Shown: positions 5,746 through 7,923 of the stretch, piece after piece
How the letters are laid out: every line of letters starts with the position of its first letter
How positions within the stretch are numbered: the first letter of the stretch is position 1
Assembly (NCBI GenBank): GCA_946886855.1
Contig: CAMPJJ010000172.1
Location: 1 to 7,923 of the forward strand
Origin: an uncultured Roseateles sp.
GTDB lineage: Bacteria > Pseudomonadota > Gammaproteobacteria > Burkholderiales > Burkholderiaceae
Reading direction: 5' to 3'
DNA: 7,923 bases
Translations under genes and position numbers: made by a program
The notes under the pieces: model-generated
Told to the model about the DNA's origin: nothing
Database searches by the model: none
The model's input: the letters and a program-made list of their open reading frames with translations, nothing else

Positions 5746-7170
5746 TCACGCAAAGTTGAGTGTGGCGGTCAATTGATTGAGGCAATCGTTCAAAGAAGCG
5801 GGGGAATGCATGTCTTGTTGGAGCAACCGGTCCATGTCGCCGTGCAGGCGGACCGCCATGTCCAACTCCGGATCGTGCCCGGGTTGATAGGCGCCCAGCT
5901 GGATCAGGTCGCGCGCCTTGTTGTATTTCGCGAGCAATTGCCGGAAACGGCGCGCCAGTTCGATGTGGCGCTTGTCGGCCACGCTGGTCATGACGCGCGA
6001 GATGGACCGTTCCACGTCGATCGCAGGGTAGTGCCCACTCTCCGCCAGCTCCCGGCTGAGCACGATGTGGCCGTCCAGGATGCCTCGGGCGGCGTCGGCG
6101 ATCGGGTCCTGCTGGTCGTCGCCTTCGGACAGCACGGTGTAGAAGGCGGTGATCGAGCCTTCGCCGGCCAGGCCGTTGCCGCTGCGCTCCACCAGTTGCG
6201 GAAGCTTCGCGAAGCAGGAAGGCGGATAGCCCTTCGTCGCCGGCGGTTCGCCGATCGCGAGCGCGATCTCGCGCTGCGCCATCGCGTAGCGGGTGAGCGA
6301 GTCCATGAGCAGCAGCACGTGCTGGCCGCGGTCGCGGAAATGCTCGGCGATCGCGGTGGCATAGGTCGCGCCCTGCATGCGCAGCAGCGGTGGCGCGTCG
6401 GCCGGCGCGGCGACGACGACGCTGCGGCGCAGACCTTCCTCGCCGAGGATGTCCTCGATGAATTCCTTCACTTCGCGGCCGCGCTCGCCGATCAGGCCGA
6501 CGACGATGACGTCGGCCTGCGTGTAGCGGGCCATCATGCCCAGCAGCACCGATTTGCCGACCCCGGTGCCCGCGAACAGGCCCAGGCGCTGGCCCCGGCC
6601 GACCGTCAGCAGCGAATTGATGGCGCGCACGCCGGTGTCCAGCGGGCGGCGCACCGGGTCGCGGTCCATCGCATTGATCGGGCGGCGGACCATCGGTTCA
6701 TCGCGGATGTCGGCCAGCGGGCCGCGGCGATCGATCGGATGGCCTTGCGGGTCGACGACACGACCCAGCAGGCCGTCTCCCATCGGCAGATGCAGGCCGC
6801 GGTCCTCGTCGCGGCGCCAGGGATGGCGCTCCTCGCCGAGCACGGGACCGTGCAGCGCCGCCGGACGGGGCAGCACCATCGCGCCGCTGGCCAGGCCCTG
6901 GATCTCGTCGGTCGGCATCAGGTAGGCGCGGTCGCCGGAGAAACCCACCACCTCCGCCGTGACCGGACGCTGACCGCGACGCGGCGACGAGGCGCTCGAC
7001 GGCATGTGGATCTCGCAGACCGACCCGACAGGCACCTTCACGCCGGTGGCTTCCAGCACCAGACCGGCCACGCGGACCAGCTTGCCCTGCGGCTCGATCG
7101 GCGGCGCGTTGCCGGCGAAGGCCTGCAGGTCGTCGAAGTACTGGCGCCAGCGGTCGGTGCGCGCGCTCAT
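5746..7170 (-). CDS. fliI: Flagellum-specific export ATPase FliI
   Basis: FliI (474 aa) is the hexameric ATPase of the flagellar type III export apparatus, homologous to F1-ATPase beta. It acts at the cytoplasmic face of the export gate with FliH and FliJ. Visible motifs are the Walker A AGTGVGKS (residues 200-207), GERGREVKEF with the likely catalytic Glu at 229, the Walker B segment VLLLMD (285-290), SLTRYAMAQREIALAIGEPP (291-310), and the ATPase alpha/beta signature PAIDVERSIS (382-391). The N-terminal beta-barrel domain spans about 25-105, and a helical C-terminal domain runs from about 395 to 474. Length is close to the family norm; residues 57-69 form a slightly longer loop than in the enteric protein. 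The ATG at 7170 overlaps the fliH stop and has AGGAGG 10 nt upstream (7181-7186). Every key catalytic motif is intact, so the gene should encode an active enzyme. The spacer to fliJ is 34 bp. Confidence 0.98.
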   Translation of the reverse strand: MSARTDRWRQYFDDLQAFAGNAPPIEPQGKLVRVAGLVLEATGVKVPVGSVCEIHMPSSASSPRRGQRPVTAEVVGFSGDRAYLMPTDEIQGLASGAMVLPRPAALHGPVLGEERHPWRRDEDRGLHLPMGDGLLGRVVDPQGHPIDRRGPLADIRDEPMVRRPINAMDRDPVRRPLDTGVRAINSLLTVGRGQRLGLFAGTGVGKSVLLGMMARYTQADVIVVGLIGERGREVKEFIEDILGEEGLRRSVVVAAPADAPPLLRMQGATYATAIAEHFRDRGQHVLLLMDSLTRYAMAQREIALAIGEPPATKGYPPSCFAKLPQLVERSGNGLAGEGSITAFYTVLSEGDDQQDPIADAARGILDGHIVLSRELAESGHYPAIDVERSISRVMTSVADKRHIELARRFRQLLAKYNKARDLIQLGAYQPGHDPELDMAVRLHGDMDRLLQQDMHSPASLNDCLNQLTATLNFA

Positions 7171-7923
7171 GGCTCGCGGTCCTCCTGGCCACCTTGATTG
7201 GCGCCTTGATTCGCGCCATGCGGCAGTCCGCCGTACTGGCTGGGCGTGGGGTCGGTCCGGAAGTCCAGACGCGCGTCCCGTGCCATGTCGGAGGCGCTGC
7301 GGCGGTCCTCCCAGACGGAGTTCTGGCCCATGGCGCCGACCGCCGACTGCCAGCGTGCCGGCAGCGACGCGTCGACGCTGCAGATGTCGGCATCGACCTT
7401 GACGCCGCCGCGGGTGATGGACGGATCGGGGATGACCTGCGCTTCGCGGGCGCGCAGTTCCTGGCCGGCCCCCTCCAGCACCAGCGGCAGGTCGTCGGGG
7501 TGCACGCGCACGCGCACGTGGCGGGCGTTGATCAGCAGCGCTTCGACGGCGTCGTGCGCCACCTTGGCCACGAGTTCCGGCGCCGTCTCCAGTTCGTTGC
7601 GGACGACTTGACGGGCGAGTTCGACGGCGGTGCGCGCCAGCGCATCGGCCATGTCCTGTTCCATCGCGGACAGGTCCTGGTCGAAGCTCGAGACCAGTTG
7701 GCCCACCTGGGCGGTGATCTGCTTGGCGAAGCTCTGCTTGAAGGCGTCCAGCGCGGCCATGCCGTCGCGATAGCCGTCCTGGTAGCCGGCCTGCCGGGCC
7801 TGCTGCAGCAGTTCCTCGAGGCTGGGACCCGGCGGCGGGGGCGGGGGCGGCGGTTCGACCGGAGCGGGCGCGGTGACGGCGGGACGGCGCGGCGCGGCGC
7901 CGCCGTCGAGCGCGCCTGGATTC
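7167..7923 (-). CDS. fliH: Flagellar assembly protein FliH, 5' end cut by window edge
   Basis: FliH is the cytoplasmic partner and negative regulator of the export ATPase FliI; it anchors FliI to the C-ring protein FliN and the export gate. The visible 251 residues lack the N-terminus, because the frame stays open to the window edge. In order they show a Pro/Ala-rich stretch with eight consecutive prolines (visible residues 24-31), then SLEELLQQARQAGYQDGYRDG (34-54), the FliH-type short helix with GxxxG-like glycine spacing. A long helical region (about 55-125) follows, then a C-terminal alpha/beta domain ending in GGVKVDADICSVDASLPARW (172-191), which is characteristic of FliH/YscL proteins. 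After this comes an unusual hydrophilic tail of about 50 residues containing a GANQ GANQ repeat. The ATG at 7760 is an internal Met and not the start, since FliH-type sequence continues upstream of it. The stop codon overlaps the fliI start by 4 bp (ATGA), indicating translational coupling. Identification rests on these motifs and on the position before fliI. Confidence 0.93.
   Translation of the reverse strand, partial: NPGALDGGAAPRRPAVTAPAPVEPPPPPPPPGPSLEELLQQARQAGYQDGYRDGMAALDAFKQSFAKQITAQVGQLVSSFDQDLSAMEQDMADALARTAVELARQVVRNELETAPELVAKVAHDAVEALLINARHVRVRVHPDDLPLVLEGAGQELRAREAQVIPDPSITRGGVKVDADICSVDASLPARWQSAVGAMGQNSVWEDRRSASDMARDARLDFRTDPTPSQYGGLPHGANQGANQGGQEDREP
7181..7186 (-). promoter_or_regulatory. 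Ribosome binding site of fliI inside fliH
   Basis: AGGAGG on the coding strand, a full consensus match, lies 10 nt before the fliI ATG and within the last codons of fliH. The spacing is slightly long. Together with the ATGA overlap it supports coupled translation of the FliH-FliI partners. Confidence 0.7.
7192..7215 (-). repeat. 12-bp tandem repeat in fliH tail
   Basis: CCTTGATTGGCG (7192-7203) is followed at once by CCTTGATTCGCG (7204-7215), differing at one base. It encodes GANQ GANQ near the FliH C-terminus, a few codons before the fliI ribosome site. Confidence 0.7.

Noticed and set aside
3873..5759. A 628-codon open frame on the + strand, antisense to fliK and fliJ
   Set aside because: Its product is rich in Arg, Gly, Leu and Val without recognisable domains. 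It arises from GC-rich third positions of the minus-strand genes and covers three separate minus-strand reading units. The fliK C-domain and fliJ on the other strand are clear.
5698..7197. A 499-codon + strand open frame antisense to fliI
   Set aside because: The composition is dominated by His, Arg, Gln and Asp, the typical mirror of a codon-biased GC-rich gene. FliI on the minus strand has all catalytic motifs.

Overview
The window is an uninterrupted, single-strand block of flagellar basal-body, switch and export genes. All genes are on the minus strand, so they read from right to left: fliH (5' end outside the window), fliI, fliJ, fliK, fliL, fliM, fliN, fliO, fliP and fliQ (3' end outside the window). 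Base composition is strongly GC-rich. Gene order, protein lengths and sequence style (FliI and FliP very like the enterobacterial and betaproteobacterial forms, FliM with an N-terminal CheY-binding motif) point to a motile betaproteobacterium. I would guess Burkholderiales, Rubrivivax/Roseateles-like, but the exact genus cannot be read from this window. fliG/fliF probably lie beyond the right edge and fliR beyond the left edge; this is inferred from the usual order.

Layout by position: 7923-5241 carries the soluble export-ATPase module (FliH regulator, FliI ATPase, FliJ stalk). 5207-3723 carries FliK, the hook-length ruler. After the largest spacer (136 bp) comes fliL (motor-associated membrane protein), then the switch/C-ring genes fliM and fliN. 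A 59-bp spacer with two adjacent hairpins follows, then the export-gate membrane genes fliO, fliP and fliQ. fliH/fliI overlap by 4 bp and fliM/fliN by 8 bp. Other spacers are 13-73 bp, consistent with one or two transcripts. The 136-bp fliK/fliL gap falls exactly where enteric bacteria split the cluster into fliFGHIJK and fliLMNOPQR, but I could not find a convincing promoter there.

How the genes work together: FliH-FliI-FliJ deliver and energise substrates at the cytoplasmic face of the flagellar type III export gate. FliP and FliQ (with FliR) form the gate, and FliO helps assemble it. FliK is exported to measure the hook and switch export specificity. FliM and FliN form the C-ring that binds phospho-CheY and reverses rotation. 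FliL sits at the stator-rotor interface.

I see no mobile element, CRISPR array, RNA gene or novel multi-gene system. The points worth a second look are small: the tandem hairpins between fliN and fliO, the poor ribosome site of fliK, a charge-segregated insert in FliL, a twin-arginine-like FliP signal peptide, low-complexity blocks in FliK, and the tail and proline run of FliH.
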